62,697 bases of DNA from Mycobacterium shimoidei. Its GTDB lineage: Bacteria > Actinomycetota > Actinomycetes > Mycobacteriales > Mycobacteriaceae. Location: positions 1 to 62,697 of the forward strand of contig LQPU01000057.1 of NCBI GenBank assembly GCA_002101905.1. The letters are read 5' to 3'. Below the pieces are notes generated by a model. The model was given only the letters and a program-made list of their open reading frames with translations. It was not told where the DNA came from and did no database searches. Positions 15,484 to 24,167 of the stretch are shown in pieces. The first letter of the stretch is position 1. Every line of letters begins with the position of its first letter. A program made the translations under genes and the position numbers.

Positions 15484-16383
15484 ATGTTGCGACCACGCAG
15501 GTTCGACCACGAGTACGACCCGGGCCCAGTGCAAATCCAGGCCCGCAAAGTCCACTTCGACGTCTCGGACGTCCCGCTGCACTGGATCCCCGGACATCCG
15601 GTGGCGTCGAACTTCGCCAGCCTGCTCAACGTCGTGTTACCGGCGGTCGAACGTTGGTTCGTCGCCGTGTTCAACGAGGCACTGCCGCTGGTCAAGGACC
15701 CCAAGCTTGCCGACGACATGCGCGGGTTCATCGGCCAGGAGGCCACCCACGCCGATGTCCACGAGGGCATCCTGTACGACTTGATGGTCGCCCACGGCGT
15801 CGACCCGAAACCACTGCTGGATCAGATCGACCACATCTTCTCACGCACGCTGGCGCCGTCCACCTCGCCGGATCCGCGGCGCCGGCTCAACCATCTGTGC
15901 GACCGGCTGTGGCTCATCGCCGCGATCGAGCACTACACCGCGGTTCTCGGGGATTTCGCCCTCAACTCCCGGTGGGACGACTACGACGCCCATCCCATGA
16001 TCGTCGACCTATTCCGCTGGCACGGCAGTGAAGAAGTCGAACACCGCAACGTAGCTCACGACGTCGCGGTCTATTTCCGCGACAGCTACCTGGATCGGAT
16101 CCGAGCGATGGTAGTGGCGGTAACGCTGATCGGGGTCTTCTTCCAGCGCGGCACTTGGTACCTGACCAAGACCGACCCGGAACTCGACATGGGCTGGTGG
16201 AAAATGCAGTGGCTTCGCGCGCAGGACTCCAAGAAAGGATTGCTGCCCACTTATCGAAAATTGTTTGGCTCCAACACTTTTGCGTATTTCCTGCCCGGCT
16301 TCTCGCCCGAGAAGATGGGTTCGACGGCGCAGGCTGTCGCCTATTTGGCAAGTTCGCCCGCCGCCCGCGCGGCGCACTTGTGA
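15484..16383 (+). CDS. Ferritin-like metal-dependent hydrolase family protein
   Basis: A 299-residue protein of the family annotated as metal-dependent hydrolase (PF10118 type). Blocks: VPLHWIPGHPVASNFASLLNVVLPAVERWF, then QEATHADVHEG near residue 90 and HGSEEVEHRNVAHDV near residue 180, whose Glu and His residues fit a diiron or other metal site in a four-helix fold. It has AAGGAG five bases before the ATG and its own -10 candidate TACACT at 15459-15464. The stop shares one base with the ATG of the reductase gene, so the pair may work as oxygenase and electron donor. True chemistry is unproven. Confidence 0.88.
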   Translation: MLRPRRFDHEYDPGPVQIQARKVHFDVSDVPLHWIPGHPVASNFASLLNVVLPAVERWFVAVFNEALPLVKDPKLADDMRGFIGQEATHADVHEGILYDLMVAHGVDPKPLLDQIDHIFSRTLAPSTSPDPRRRLNHLCDRLWLIAAIEHYTAVLGDFALNSRWDDYDAHPMIVDLFRWHGSEEVEHRNVAHDVAVYFRDSYLDRIRAMVVAVTLIGVFFQRGTWYLTKTDPELDMGWWKMQWLRAQDSKKGLLPTYRKLFGSNTFAYFLPGFSPEKMGSTAQAVAYLASSPAARAAHL

Positions 16384-17489
16384 TGGAGGTATTCGACCGG
16401 TTACGGCAGGTGCCGCCGAGCGCGTTCGGTCGGTTGCGGCACGACGCGCTGATCGGCCTGGGGGACGCCGCGATCTCGGGGCTGCTGGCGCTGTCGGGAT
16501 CGATCAGACGGATCAGCGCACCGGCTGCCCACGACGACCACATCGCGCTGACGGTGACAGATCGCCGTGTGGTCGCGTGCGATGAGGACGTCGTGGCGCT
16601 GACATTGGCGGCGGCCGACGGCGCCCAGTTGCCGCCTTGGCGACCTGGTGCACACCTCGACATTCAGCTGCCCAGCGGGCGACTCAGGCAATACTCACTG
16701 TGCGGTGATCCCGCCCGTCGCGACGTGTACCGGATCGCGGTGCGCCGCATCCCCGATGGCGGTGGCGGTTCGGCCGAGGTGCACGACGCGTTGGGCGTCG
16801 GCACCACCGTGACCACACACGGACCGCGCAACGCGTTTCCCCTGACCCTGCCCGGGTACGGATCACCCGCACAGCGCCTGCGCTTCATCGCCGGCGGAAT
16901 CGGCATCACGCCGATCCTGCCGATGGTGAGCCACGCCGAACATTTCGGTGTCGACTGGTCGATGGTGTACGCGGGTCGCAGCCGCGACAGCCTGCCCTTC
17001 ATCGACGAACTGGCCGTGTTCGGCGAGCGGGTCGAGGTCCGCACCGACGATGTCCACGGCCTGCCGACGCCGGCTGAGCTGCTCGGTGAATGTCCGGACG
17101 AAACAGCGGTGTATGCCTGCGGGCCGGCCCCGATGCTGACCGGGATCCGCGCAGAGCTGGCGGGCCGCGACAACGTCGAGCTGCACTTCGAGCGGTTCGC
17201 CGCACCGCCAGTGATCGACGGGGAGCCGTTTAACGTCGAGCTCGCCTCGACGGGCGCCACGGTGCGGGTGGGCGCCGACGAAACCCTGCTGTCGGCGCTG
17301 CAACACGCCGACGTCTGGCCGCCGTACTCATGCCGGCAAGGGTTCTGCGGCACCTGTCGCACCCGTGTCCTGTCGGGCCGTGTGGACCACCGCGACACGC
17401 TGCTCACCGACACCGAACGCGCCGACGGGATGATGCTGATCTGCATCTCGCGCGCCGCCAAGGGCGACAACCTCGTGCTCGATCTGTAG
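16383..17489 (+). CDS. Ferredoxin-type oxidoreductase (flavin reductase domain plus C-terminal 2Fe-2S)
   Basis: A 368-residue electron-transfer protein of the phthalate-dioxygenase-reductase/VanB type. The N-terminal part (about 1-50) is unassigned. A ferredoxin-reductase flavin domain follows (RQYSLCGDP, flavin-binding RxYS motif, near residue 105), then a nucleotide domain (FIAGGIGITPILPM near 170; YACGPAPML near 245). The C-terminal plant-type 2Fe-2S domain has SCRQGFCGTC plus a final Cys in LICIS. ATG 16383 overlaps the preceding stop by one base. It probably supplies electrons to the upstream metal-dependent protein. It could also serve the reductase-less monooxygenase at 36.8-40.2 kb, though that is speculative. 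Confidence 0.92.
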   Translation: MEVFDRLRQVPPSAFGRLRHDALIGLGDAAISGLLALSGSIRRISAPAAHDDHIALTVTDRRVVACDEDVVALTLAAADGAQLPPWRPGAHLDIQLPSGRLRQYSLCGDPARRDVYRIAVRRIPDGGGGSAEVHDALGVGTTVTTHGPRNAFPLTLPGYGSPAQRLRFIAGGIGITPILPMVSHAEHFGVDWSMVYAGRSRDSLPFIDELAVFGERVEVRTDDVHGLPTPAELLGECPDETAVYACGPAPMLTGIRAELAGRDNVELHFERFAAPPVIDGEPFNVELASTGATVRVGADETLLSALQHADVWPPYSCRQGFCGTCRTRVLSGRVDHRDTLLTDTERADGMMLICISRAAKGDNLVLDL

Positions 17490-17575
17490 CCCGGCGCTGA
17501 AGGGAGCTGGGCGTTTCTCGATTCCGTAATTTCGAGTTATTACAAGCTATTTTGTAGAAAATTCGATTGGAACAC

Positions 17576-17609
17576 CGATATCACTTCGGAAATTCGGATA
17601 CAGATATCG
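17576..17609. promoter_or_regulatory. Inverted repeat upstream of the molybdopterin oxidoreductase gene
   Basis: CGATATC (17576-17582) and GATATCG (17603-17609) form an inverted repeat around a 20-base centre that contains TTCGGA twice. It lies in the AT-rich 168-base gap before the gene at 17658. This is a candidate regulator-binding site; no T tract follows, so a terminator is unlikely. Confidence 0.35.
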
Positions 17610-17657
17610 CGCGCCCCGCTCGTCGGGTTGCCATGTGGCCCCTGAACAGGCGTTCTT

Positions 17658-19559
17658 ATGAGCTACCTAACAGATACTTTTAGCCCTCCGGACGCCAATG
17701 GCCTGTTCGCGTGGAGTATGGTCGGCCGCGTGACGACCACCGACGCTAATGATGCTGACGGCCATGTTGATTCACCACAATCCCCACGATCAGGTACCGC
17801 GACGTTGGCGGTCGGTACACCGCTGACGTTCGACCCCGACTATCGCAGCGAAGTCCACCCCGCCGAGGAAGACAGCATCGATGTCGAAACCTACGGCGGC
17901 GGGTTCGACCTCACCCGGCGAGCCACCGCACCCAAGCTGCGGGTCGGCCGTGACAAGTGGTTCAACCTGCTGTGGCTGATCCCCATCGGATTCGCGGGTC
18001 TGGTCGCCGCGGTGGCGATCGGCAAAGGGCTCTACAACATGCCCGCGGTACAGGATTTCATTGAGCGCTACCCCGGCGTCGACGACCGCCACGTCCGCCC
18101 GGGCATGCCGGGCTGGCTGGGCTGGACCCACTTTTTCAACCTGTTCCTGATGATCTTCATCATCAGAAGCGGGATCCAGATCTTGTGCGACCACCCACGG
18201 CTCTACTTCAGCCGCAACGCCACCCCGGGCAAGGACGAGTGGTTGCGGGTGGGCCCGCCGGTCCCCGACGACGAGCTGTGGACGGCCAACGCCGACACCG
18301 TCGCGCTGCCTCCACAATTCGGGCTGCCCGGCTTCCGGCACTCCATCGGGCTGGCCCGCTGGTGGCACCTGGGCATGGATGTGCTGTGGTTGCTCAACGG
18401 GCTGATCTTCTACGTGCTGCTGTTCGCGACCGGTCAGTGGCGCCACATCGTGCCGACCAGCTGGGACGTGTTCCCCAACGCCGCGTCGGTGGCGATCCAA
18501 TACCTGTCGGTGTCGCACTGGCCGGCCGACAACGGCTGGACCGCCTACAACGGTCTGCAGCTACTCGCGTACTTCACCACCGTCTTCATTGCCGCGCCGG
18601 CCGCGTTGATCACCGGTTTGGGCATGTCGCCGGCGCTATCACAGCGAGTGCACTGGCTGAGCACACGGCTGAGCATTCAGCACGCGCGCTCGCTGCACTT
18701 CTTGGTGCTGGTGTACTTCCTGTTCTTCATCGTCGTTCATGTCACGCTGGTGTTCGCGACCACCGCACTGCGGAACCTCAACCACATGTTCGCCGCCCGC
18801 GACGACGACAGCTGGATCGGCTTCGGGATCTTCACGGTGGCCATGGTGGTGTGCGCGGTGGCCTGGGTGTGGGCGACGCCATTCACGATCAAGCATCCGC
18901 GTGTGGTGCAGCGGGTGGGCTATGCGCTGGTCGGCCCGTTCCAGCGACTGCTGGAAAACCTCAACCCCAAGCCGGGCGCCTTCACCGAGAAAGACATTTC
19001 CCCGCACCACTGGCGCAACGGCCGCCTGCCGGAAACCGTCGAGTACAAGGAGTTGGAGGCCAACGACTTCAAAGACTGGCGGCTGCGGGTCTACGGGCTG
19101 GTCGAGCACCCGATGGAGTTCTCGCTCGACGACCTCAAGGCATTGCCCTACCACGAGCAGATCAGTCAGCACTTCTGCATCCAAGCCTGGTCGGGTGTCG
19201 CCAAATGGGGTGGCGTGCAGATGAAGACGATCATGGACATCGTCAAACCGCTGCCCGAGGCCAAGTGGGTGGTGTTCTACTCGATGGGCCTCGGCGCGAC
19301 CGGCGGCATCTATTACAACGCCCATCCCATCGACCAGATGGGCTACCACATGACCATGCTGGCCTACAACATGAACGACCAGCCGCTCCCCTACATGCAC
19401 GGCAAGCCGCTGCGGCTGCGTAACGAATTGCAGCACGGCTTCAAACTGGTCAAGTGGATCAAGGGAATTGAGTTCGTCGCCGACTACCGCGAGATCGGAA
19501 GCGGCTACGGCGGCTACAGCGAAGACCACAAGTACTTCGGGCGCCACCAGACGATCTGA
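17658..19559 (+). CDS. Cytochrome b561-type membrane domain fused to sulfite-oxidase-like molybdopterin domain
   Basis: A 633-residue membrane oxidoreductase. After about 95 polar residues come six hydrophobic segments (for example WFNLLWLIPIGFAGLVAAVAIG, VLWLLNGLIFYVLLFATG, FLVLVYFLFFIVVHVTLVF) of a cytochrome-b-like domain with His residues suited to haem. From about residue 430 a SUOX-type molybdopterin domain follows, with the Cys ligand in SQHFCIQAWSGVAKWGG and a Gly-rich GLGATGGIYYN. It probably passes electrons between quinone or haem and a Mo-catalysed oxidation or reduction. The substrate is unknown. The start is uncertain: the ATG at 17658 lacks a clear ribosome site, and the ATG at 17718 or nearby GTGs are alternatives. 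Confidence 0.88.
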   Translation: MSYLTDTFSPPDANGLFAWSMVGRVTTTDANDADGHVDSPQSPRSGTATLAVGTPLTFDPDYRSEVHPAEEDSIDVETYGGGFDLTRRATAPKLRVGRDKWFNLLWLIPIGFAGLVAAVAIGKGLYNMPAVQDFIERYPGVDDRHVRPGMPGWLGWTHFFNLFLMIFIIRSGIQILCDHPRLYFSRNATPGKDEWLRVGPPVPDDELWTANADTVALPPQFGLPGFRHSIGLARWWHLGMDVLWLLNGLIFYVLLFATGQWRHIVPTSWDVFPNAASVAIQYLSVSHWPADNGWTAYNGLQLLAYFTTVFIAAPAALITGLGMSPALSQRVHWLSTRLSIQHARSLHFLVLVYFLFFIVVHVTLVFATTALRNLNHMFAARDDDSWIGFGIFTVAMVVCAVAWVWATPFTIKHPRVVQRVGYALVGPFQRLLENLNPKPGAFTEKDISPHHWRNGRLPETVEYKELEANDFKDWRLRVYGLVEHPMEFSLDDLKALPYHEQISQHFCIQAWSGVAKWGGVQMKTIMDIVKPLPEAKWVVFYSMGLGATGGIYYNAHPIDQMGYHMTMLAYNMNDQPLPYMHGKPLRLRNELQHGFKLVKWIKGIEFVADYREIGSGYGGYSEDHKYFGRHQTI

Positions 19560-19583
19560 CGCGGCCGCCGTCGCCGCTTTCGG

Positions 19584-20447
19584 TCACGGACTGGCCAGCA
19601 AGGTGGCGAACTTTGCGGCCAGCCAAGGCTTGCGGCCGCCGGCCCGCAGCCTGCCGCGGAGGATCTGCGGCCATTGCGGCACGCGATCAAAACCGAGCAG
19701 CAGGAAGGTGACCGGGTCGGCGGTGATGACGCAGTCGGCCTTCTCGCCTGCCGTGGTGACGGTGCCGGCACCGTTGTCGATTGCGATCCGATAGCGTCCG
19801 CCGCCGCTCATCCGCAACTCGAAGCTGGCGCGCAGATTCTGGGTTCGCGACGGCCGCAAGTACTTTGGCGTGAGCGCCAGTACGGCGGGTATCACGAGCA
19901 GTGCGTCCTCGCGGCTGATAACCCATCGCCGGCCGGCCGCGCGCGCGATGTCCAGCCCGTGCACCAACTGCTCGCCGAGCAGCAGACACGTCATGACTGC
20001 CGGTTCGAGCACCAGGCTGTCGGCGGTCAGGATCGCGGAGTGCTCAGACGGGTCGAGCCCGGCGGCCACGGCCAGGTACTTCGCGGCCGTCTCCTCCAGC
20101 ATGTCGGCCAGACGGCGCGGGTCACGTTCGCGGACCTCGTCGAGATGGCCGGCGTTCACCGCGGTTCGCAGCCGAGCAGGTGACCCGTCGGGCAGCTCGG
20201 TGACGGACGTGCTGCCGGCCACGTGCGCGGTCAGTGCCGCGGCGTATTCGCCCATATCGCCGACTACGTGGGCGGCCACCTCGCCGGCGGTCCAGGCCAA
20301 CCCGGGCACCGGCGCCGCGGGATCGTCGACGCTGCGCCACAGCCGGGCCGTGCGTTCTACGGCGTGATTTAAGGCGGCCCTGGTACGGGCATCGGCGCGG
20401 CGGACCTCGTCGACCGGCCCTGCGGGCAGTACGGGGACAGTTGTCAT
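19584..20447 (-). CDS. Maleylpyruvate isomerase-like (DinB/MDMPI) protein with SCP2-like C-terminus
   Basis: A 287-residue protein. The N-terminal half resembles the mycothiol-dependent maleylpyruvate isomerase/DinB helical-bundle domain (VPGLAWTAGEVAAHVVGDMGEY, with metal-type His, and LLGEQLVHGLDIARAAGR). The C-terminal half, with GGGRYRIAIDNGAGTV and ADPVTFLLLGFDR, resembles a sterol-carrier SCP2 fold. The start at 20447 is chosen because GGAGG lies about ten bases upstream; the frame stays open further upstream, but that part lacks support. Divergent from a TetR gene, with a palindrome between them, so it is probably that regulator's target. Confidence 0.82.
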   Translation of the reverse strand: MTTVPVLPAGPVDEVRRADARTRAALNHAVERTARLWRSVDDPAAPVPGLAWTAGEVAAHVVGDMGEYAAALTAHVAGSTSVTELPDGSPARLRTAVNAGHLDEVRERDPRRLADMLEETAAKYLAVAAGLDPSEHSAILTADSLVLEPAVMTCLLLGEQLVHGLDIARAAGRRWVISREDALLVIPAVLALTPKYLRPSRTQNLRASFELRMSGGGRYRIAIDNGAGTVTTAGEKADCVITADPVTFLLLGFDRVPQWPQILRGRLRAGGRKPWLAAKFATLLASP

Positions 20448-20495
20448 CGGAAACGACCTCCATCGGGATGCGACCTGAGATAATGCTACTATTCC

Positions 20496-20512
20496 ACATA
20501 ATGTTGCTATGT
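20496..20512. promoter_or_regulatory. Palindromic TetR operator candidate
   Basis: ACATA-ATGTTGC-TATGT is a perfect 5-base inverted repeat with a 7-base centre, lying between the divergent genes that start at 20447 and 20551. A similar sequence, TAATGCTACTATT, precedes it at 20481-20493, giving two related half-sites. Position and symmetry suit autoregulation by the adjacent TetR protein. Confidence 0.5.
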
Positions 20513-20550
20513 CAATAGGCTGGTGCGGTCTTCGTGCAGGGAGCAAGAGC

Positions 20551-21162
20551 ATGTCCGAATCGACACCACAGCCGTCGTCGCTGCGCGCCCAGCAGGTGGC
20601 TCAGACGCGCGACGCGCTGATCCGCGCTGGCCGGGAATTGTTCGGGCAGAACGGTTTTCGTCACACATCTGTGGAGGATCTGGCCCGCACCGCCCGGGTC
20701 ACGACCGGCGCGTTGTACCACCACTTCCCCACCAAGACCGCACTTTTTGAGGCCGTTTTCGAGCACGCGCACACCGAGCTGATGAGCGCGTCGATGGAGG
20801 CCGCCCAAGATGCGTCCGACGAACTCGACGAGCTGGCCCGCGGCTTCGACGCGTTTTTGGACGCAATCCTGGAACCGGACCTGCAGCGCATCTTGATTCT
20901 CGACGGCCCCGCTGTGCTCGGCTTGGCCCGCTACACCGAATTGGACGAGCGCTATGCCTTCGCGGTGATCGTCGAAGCGCTGCGGGCCGCGACCGACGCC
21001 GGCACGCTGCGCGTCGATGATCCCGAAACCATCACCCGGCTGCTGCTGGGCGCGTTGACGCGCGGCGCCATGCTGATCGCGAATTCGGCGGATCCTGTCG
21101 CGACGCGACATGCCGTGGCGCAATCCATGCGCGCGTTGCTCAACGGCTTCACCCCAGCCTGA
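20551..21162 (+). CDS. TetR/AcrR family transcriptional regulator
   Basis: A 203-residue one-component repressor. The N-terminal helix-turn-helix is clear (RDALIRAGRELFGQNGFRHTSVEDLARTARVTTGALYHHFPTK as separate short blocks, residues about 17-60). The C-terminal ligand domain is typical in length. The ATG at 20551 is chosen over an ATG at 20509 because AGGGAGC precedes it and because the earlier start would lie on the palindrome at 20496-20512. It is divergent from the MDMPI-like gene. The ligand is unknown. Confidence 0.92.
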   Translation: MSESTPQPSSLRAQQVAQTRDALIRAGRELFGQNGFRHTSVEDLARTARVTTGALYHHFPTKTALFEAVFEHAHTELMSASMEAAQDASDELDELARGFDAFLDAILEPDLQRILILDGPAVLGLARYTELDERYAFAVIVEALRAATDAGTLRVDDPETITRLLLGALTRGAMLIANSADPVATRHAVAQSMRALLNGFTPA

Positions 21163-21182
21163 GCACTCACGCCACGACGCGG

Positions 21183-21611
21183 TCAGCGCAGCGCGGCAAG
21201 GTTGTTCACGGATTTACGGATGTCGGATTGCAGCACGCGGGCGACCAGCCGGCCGACCGGCCCGTTGAGCACCCCGCCCTTGAGCTCGGCGCTCAGATCG
21301 AACCTCGACCCCGAATCCTCGGCGGTGACCGTCAACTTCACTTTGATGCGGATCCCGCCGCGGCCACGGCCCTTTAGCTCCACCTCGTGCGGCTCGTCAT
21401 AGCGGGTGACCGTCCAGTGGATGACGTTGCGGAATCCCCTCACCTTGATGCACGACGACACCGTGGTGCCCTGTTCGATGTGGGTCGGAACCTCGCTGCG
21501 CCAGCCGTGGAAAATCGTCATCCACTCCTGGAAGCGGTGCAGATCCGAAGCCAGCTTCCACGCCGATTCCGGCTCAAGGTCAGATGACGTCGAGACATCT
21601 ACTCGTGCCAT
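21183..21611 (-). CDS. SRPBCC (polyketide cyclase/START-like) family protein
   Basis: A 142-residue protein with the SRPBCC lipid-binding fold: MARVDVSTSSDLEPESAWKL, then HRFQEWM, and a closing amphipathic helix GPVGRLVARVLQSDIRKSVNNLAAL. Such proteins bind or convert hydrophobic ligands. It converges with the TetR gene (20-base gap) and runs in the same direction as the unknown gene at 21651. No catalytic residues can be pointed out. Confidence 0.82.
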   Translation of the reverse strand: MARVDVSTSSDLEPESAWKLASDLHRFQEWMTIFHGWRSEVPTHIEQGTTVSSCIKVRGFRNVIHWTVTRYDEPHEVELKGRGRGGIRIKVKLTVTAEDSGSRFDLSAELKGGVLNGPVGRLVARVLQSDIRKSVNNLAALR

Positions 21612-21650
21612 CTGGGGTCCATACCCGGTTGCGCCGACAGGGTAAACCGT

Positions 21651-22208
21651 CTAACTGCCCCACTCACCGAGTTGTTGGGCGACGTCGATGACTTGCGCCG
21701 CTTGTGATTGCGGGGAATCGATCTCCTCTGCGACGTAATGCGCGATGAACCGCCGGATTTCGCCGTCGACGCCGGCGATGATGCGCAACACCTCACCACG
21801 GATGGACTTCGACGAGACCTGGACGGTGATATCGGAAGACCGGGGCTTGGCGACTTCGACCACCACCAGCAGCGGCTTGGCGGCGCGGGCGACGGCACGC
21901 AACTCGATGTCACCGTCGACTAAGAACCGCTGCTTGTCCAGCCGGAGGTCCACCAACAGGTCGATCGCCAGCGGGATGTGGATCGTGAAGGTGATCAGGT
22001 CGTCGACGTGCCGCTTGACCTGGGCCTGTTGGATCTTGACTTTGGCGCTGACCTTCGCGATCTTGCCCGGTCCCTGAGCAATCGGCTCCATCTCGAACTC
22101 GCTGCCGGAGACCTGCGCGAAGGCTTGCGCAACGCGCTCTTCGGTCACGGCTTCCTCGAAGAACAGCCGCCCGAAATCTTCGTAGGTCATGTAGTCGAAG
22201 GTCTGCAT
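21651..22208 (-). CDS. Conserved hypothetical protein, possibly SRPBCC-like
   Basis: A 185-residue protein that I do not recognise with certainty. It starts MQTFDYMTYEDFGRLFFEEA, has alternating hydrophobic strands in the middle (ITFTIHIPLAIDLLVDLRL; PLLVVVEVAKP) and a charged helix at the end (GVDGEIRRFIAHYVAEEI). The strand-helix layout and position beside an SRPBCC gene suggest a related lipid-binding or lipid-sensing fold, but no family motif is firm. A GTG 18 bases upstream (22226) is an alternative start. It is divergent from the topoisomerase gene. Confidence 0.7.
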   Translation of the reverse strand: MQTFDYMTYEDFGRLFFEEAVTEERVAQAFAQVSGSEFEMEPIAQGPGKIAKVSAKVKIQQAQVKRHVDDLITFTIHIPLAIDLLVDLRLDKQRFLVDGDIELRAVARAAKPLLVVVEVAKPRSSDITVQVSSKSIRGEVLRIIAGVDGEIRRFIAHYVAEEIDSPQSQAAQVIDVAQQLGEWGS

Positions 22209-22326
22209 AAGTTGATACCGTCTCACGTCCTGGTCTGCGTCGACCGCTGATCCGATCGTGTCGCCTCGATGGTGTCGCCGCTTCGCGCCGCGGGTAAACC
22301 ACCGCTGTGAACAGGGAGCCAGCCCG

Positions 22327-23343
22327 ATGAGGCTGCGCAGAAGTAGCGTCGGCGGCCCGGGATTTCGGCGGGTTCGGCGTGGCCGCGGATTCTCCTATAT
22401 CGATGGACAGCGTGAGCCGGTCGACGACCCAGAAGTGCTGGCCCGCATCGAAGCACTGGTGATTCCTCCGGCCTGGAAGAACGTCTGGATTTGTCCGCAC
22501 CCGAGCGGCCACATTCAGGCCGTGGGCACCGACGCCGCCGGACGCCGCCAGTATCTCTACCACGAAAAGTGGCAGACCGAGCGGGCCGAGGAGAAATACG
22601 ACCGGACGTTGACGCTGGCGAAATGTCTGCCGGACTGGCGCGCCCGAATCATCGCCGACCTGCGCGGCCGTGGTCTGGGACGCGACCGCGTTCTCGCCGT
22701 GGCCCAGCACCTGATCGATCGAGGCTATTTCCGCGCCGGCGGAGAGGAATACGCACAAGAAAACGGCAGCTTCGGGCTGGCGACGCTGCTGCGCGACCAT
22801 GTCCAAGTGCACCGGGACAGCGTGGCCTTCGACTATCCGGCTAAAAACGGTGTACGACAGGCGATTTCGCTGGATGATCCGTTAATCATCCGGGCGGTCC
22901 GGTCATTGCTGCGGGCCGAAACCAGGATCCCCCGTCTGTTGGTCTACCGAACCTCGGACGGCTGGCACGAGGTGCGCGCCGACGATCTCAACTCGCGGTT
23001 CCGTGAACTCGTCGGTGACGAATTCAGCGTCAAGGATTTACGGACGTGGCACGGCACAGTGCTGGCCGCGGAGGCCTTCGCGACCGCCTCCGAGCCCACG
23101 TCGAAAACCGCCCGCCGCCGCGAAGAGGCGGCGGTGATGCGGGCAGTGGCCGAGGAATTGGGAAACACACCCGCCGTAGCGCGCGGCTCGTATGTGGACC
23201 CGCGGGTTGTCACGGCATATGAGCAAGGGATCACGATTGCTCCCGCCCTGCGTCGAGTCAAGCGCGAGCGAACCGCGTTGGGACGCCAGCACTTGCTCGA
23301 GCGGGCGACCGCGCGGATCATCAAACGCGTTGACCGCGGTTGA
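22327..23343 (+). CDS. DNA topoisomerase IB (poxvirus/bacterial type)
   Basis: A 338-residue type IB topoisomerase that relaxes both positive and negative supercoils through a 3'-phosphotyrosine intermediate. The N-terminal domain has IPPAWKNVWICPHPSGHIQAVGTDAAGRRQYLYH in short blocks near residues 45-80. The catalytic domain carries the Arg and Lys residues of LIDRGYFRAGGEEYAQENGSFG, the active-site region FSVKDLRTWHGT (Arg and His), and the nucleophilic Tyr in ARGSYVDPRV near residue 295. ATG 22327 has GGGAG upstream. This enzyme is scattered in actinobacteria, and is extra to the usual TopA and gyrase. Confidence 0.94.
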   Translation: MRLRRSSVGGPGFRRVRRGRGFSYIDGQREPVDDPEVLARIEALVIPPAWKNVWICPHPSGHIQAVGTDAAGRRQYLYHEKWQTERAEEKYDRTLTLAKCLPDWRARIIADLRGRGLGRDRVLAVAQHLIDRGYFRAGGEEYAQENGSFGLATLLRDHVQVHRDSVAFDYPAKNGVRQAISLDDPLIIRAVRSLLRAETRIPRLLVYRTSDGWHEVRADDLNSRFRELVGDEFSVKDLRTWHGTVLAAEAFATASEPTSKTARRREEAAVMRAVAEELGNTPAVARGSYVDPRVVTAYEQGITIAPALRRVKRERTALGRQHLLERATARIIKRVDRG

Positions 23344-23585
23344 TAATTGAATCAGCAACTGCCGTCGGTCGCGCAGGCAATTTGCGAATAATCGTGATCT
23401 GCATTACGTTCGCGATTTCGGAAGCGAAACGATAAGAGCGATACGGCATCACAGGTCAGCTGAACATCTTTCGCCACCAGCAGTTTTAGCGCTGTCAGTG
23501 TAGTCCAGATCATGATTTGGCACCAAAAGTGATGGGCTTCACAAATTTTGATTGCCCCTGCTAGCTGTTGTTAGCGTCGCGCCCC
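23344..23585. other. AT-rich intergenic region before the C40 peptidase gene
   Basis: About 240 bases of clearly lower GC than the surroundings, with A/T runs around 23380-23560. TAGCGT at 23571-23576 could be a -10 box for a near-leaderless peptidase message. Such AT-rich upstream DNA is often bound by the nucleoid protein Lsr2 in mycobacteria; that is an inference. Confidence 0.4.
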
Positions 23586-24161
23586 ATGTTTGTGTTAGCA
23601 ACGCTGATGACCCTTATTCAGCAGGTTTCGGGCACCCCGTATGTCCGGGGTGGGGATTCGCCTGCCGGAACGGATTGTTCCGGTCTGGTTTCCTGGGTCG
23701 CTAATGCGGCCACCGACCGACCGGTTTTCGGCAGCAGGTTCAACACCGGCAACGAGGAAGCCGCACTGTTGGCGCGCGGGTTCCAGTACGGCACCGCGCC
23801 GGGCGCGTTGGTGATCGGCTGGAATAGCCACCACACCGCGGCGACGCTGCCCGACGGCACCCCGGTTTCCAGCGGTGAAGGCGGCGGCGTGCGAATCGGT
23901 GGCGGCGGCGCTTACCAGCCGCAGTTCACCCACCACATGTTCTTGCCGGTCGACCCCGCCGCGATGGAGGATGCCCCGCCGCCGGCGGAAGGCTTTGTTC
24001 TGGCCGATGCTGTCGCACCGGAACCACCCGCACCGGAACCGCCTGCCCCGGAAGCAGACCCGGCCCCGGCTGAGCCAGTGGACGCGGAAGCACCTGCACC
24101 GCAGGATGATCCGGCACCGGCCGACGAGCCGGCCGGCATGCAACCCGGCATGGAGGTATAG
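23586..24161 (+). CDS. NlpC/P60-type (C40) peptidase, phage-like, with Pro-rich tail
   Basis: A 191-residue protein. The catalytic Cys is in AGTDCSGLVSWVAN near residue 31 and the His in GWNSHHTAATLPDG near residue 84, after which comes GGGAYQPQFTHHMFLPV. This layout resembles NlpC/P60 domains in mycobacteriophage structural proteins and lysis proteins, and some mycobacterial proteins. Residues about 130-191 form a low-complexity tail rich in Pro, Ala, Glu and Asp. No convincing signal peptide is present, although the first 12 residues are hydrophobic (MFVLATLMTLIQ). It could be a domesticated phage enzyme. The upstream DNA is AT-rich, and the downstream gene is convergent. Confidence 0.8.
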   Translation: MFVLATLMTLIQQVSGTPYVRGGDSPAGTDCSGLVSWVANAATDRPVFGSRFNTGNEEAALLARGFQYGTAPGALVIGWNSHHTAATLPDGTPVSSGEGGGVRIGGGGAYQPQFTHHMFLPVDPAAMEDAPPPAEGFVLADAVAPEPPAPEPPAPEADPAPAEPVDAEAPAPQDDPAPADEPAGMQPGMEV

Positions 24162-24167
24162 CCGCCC

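Noticed and set aside
22327..24161. Complete prophage or integrative element around topoisomerase IB and C40 peptidase
   Set aside because: No integrase, attachment site, tRNA junction or capsid genes; only two suggestive genes.
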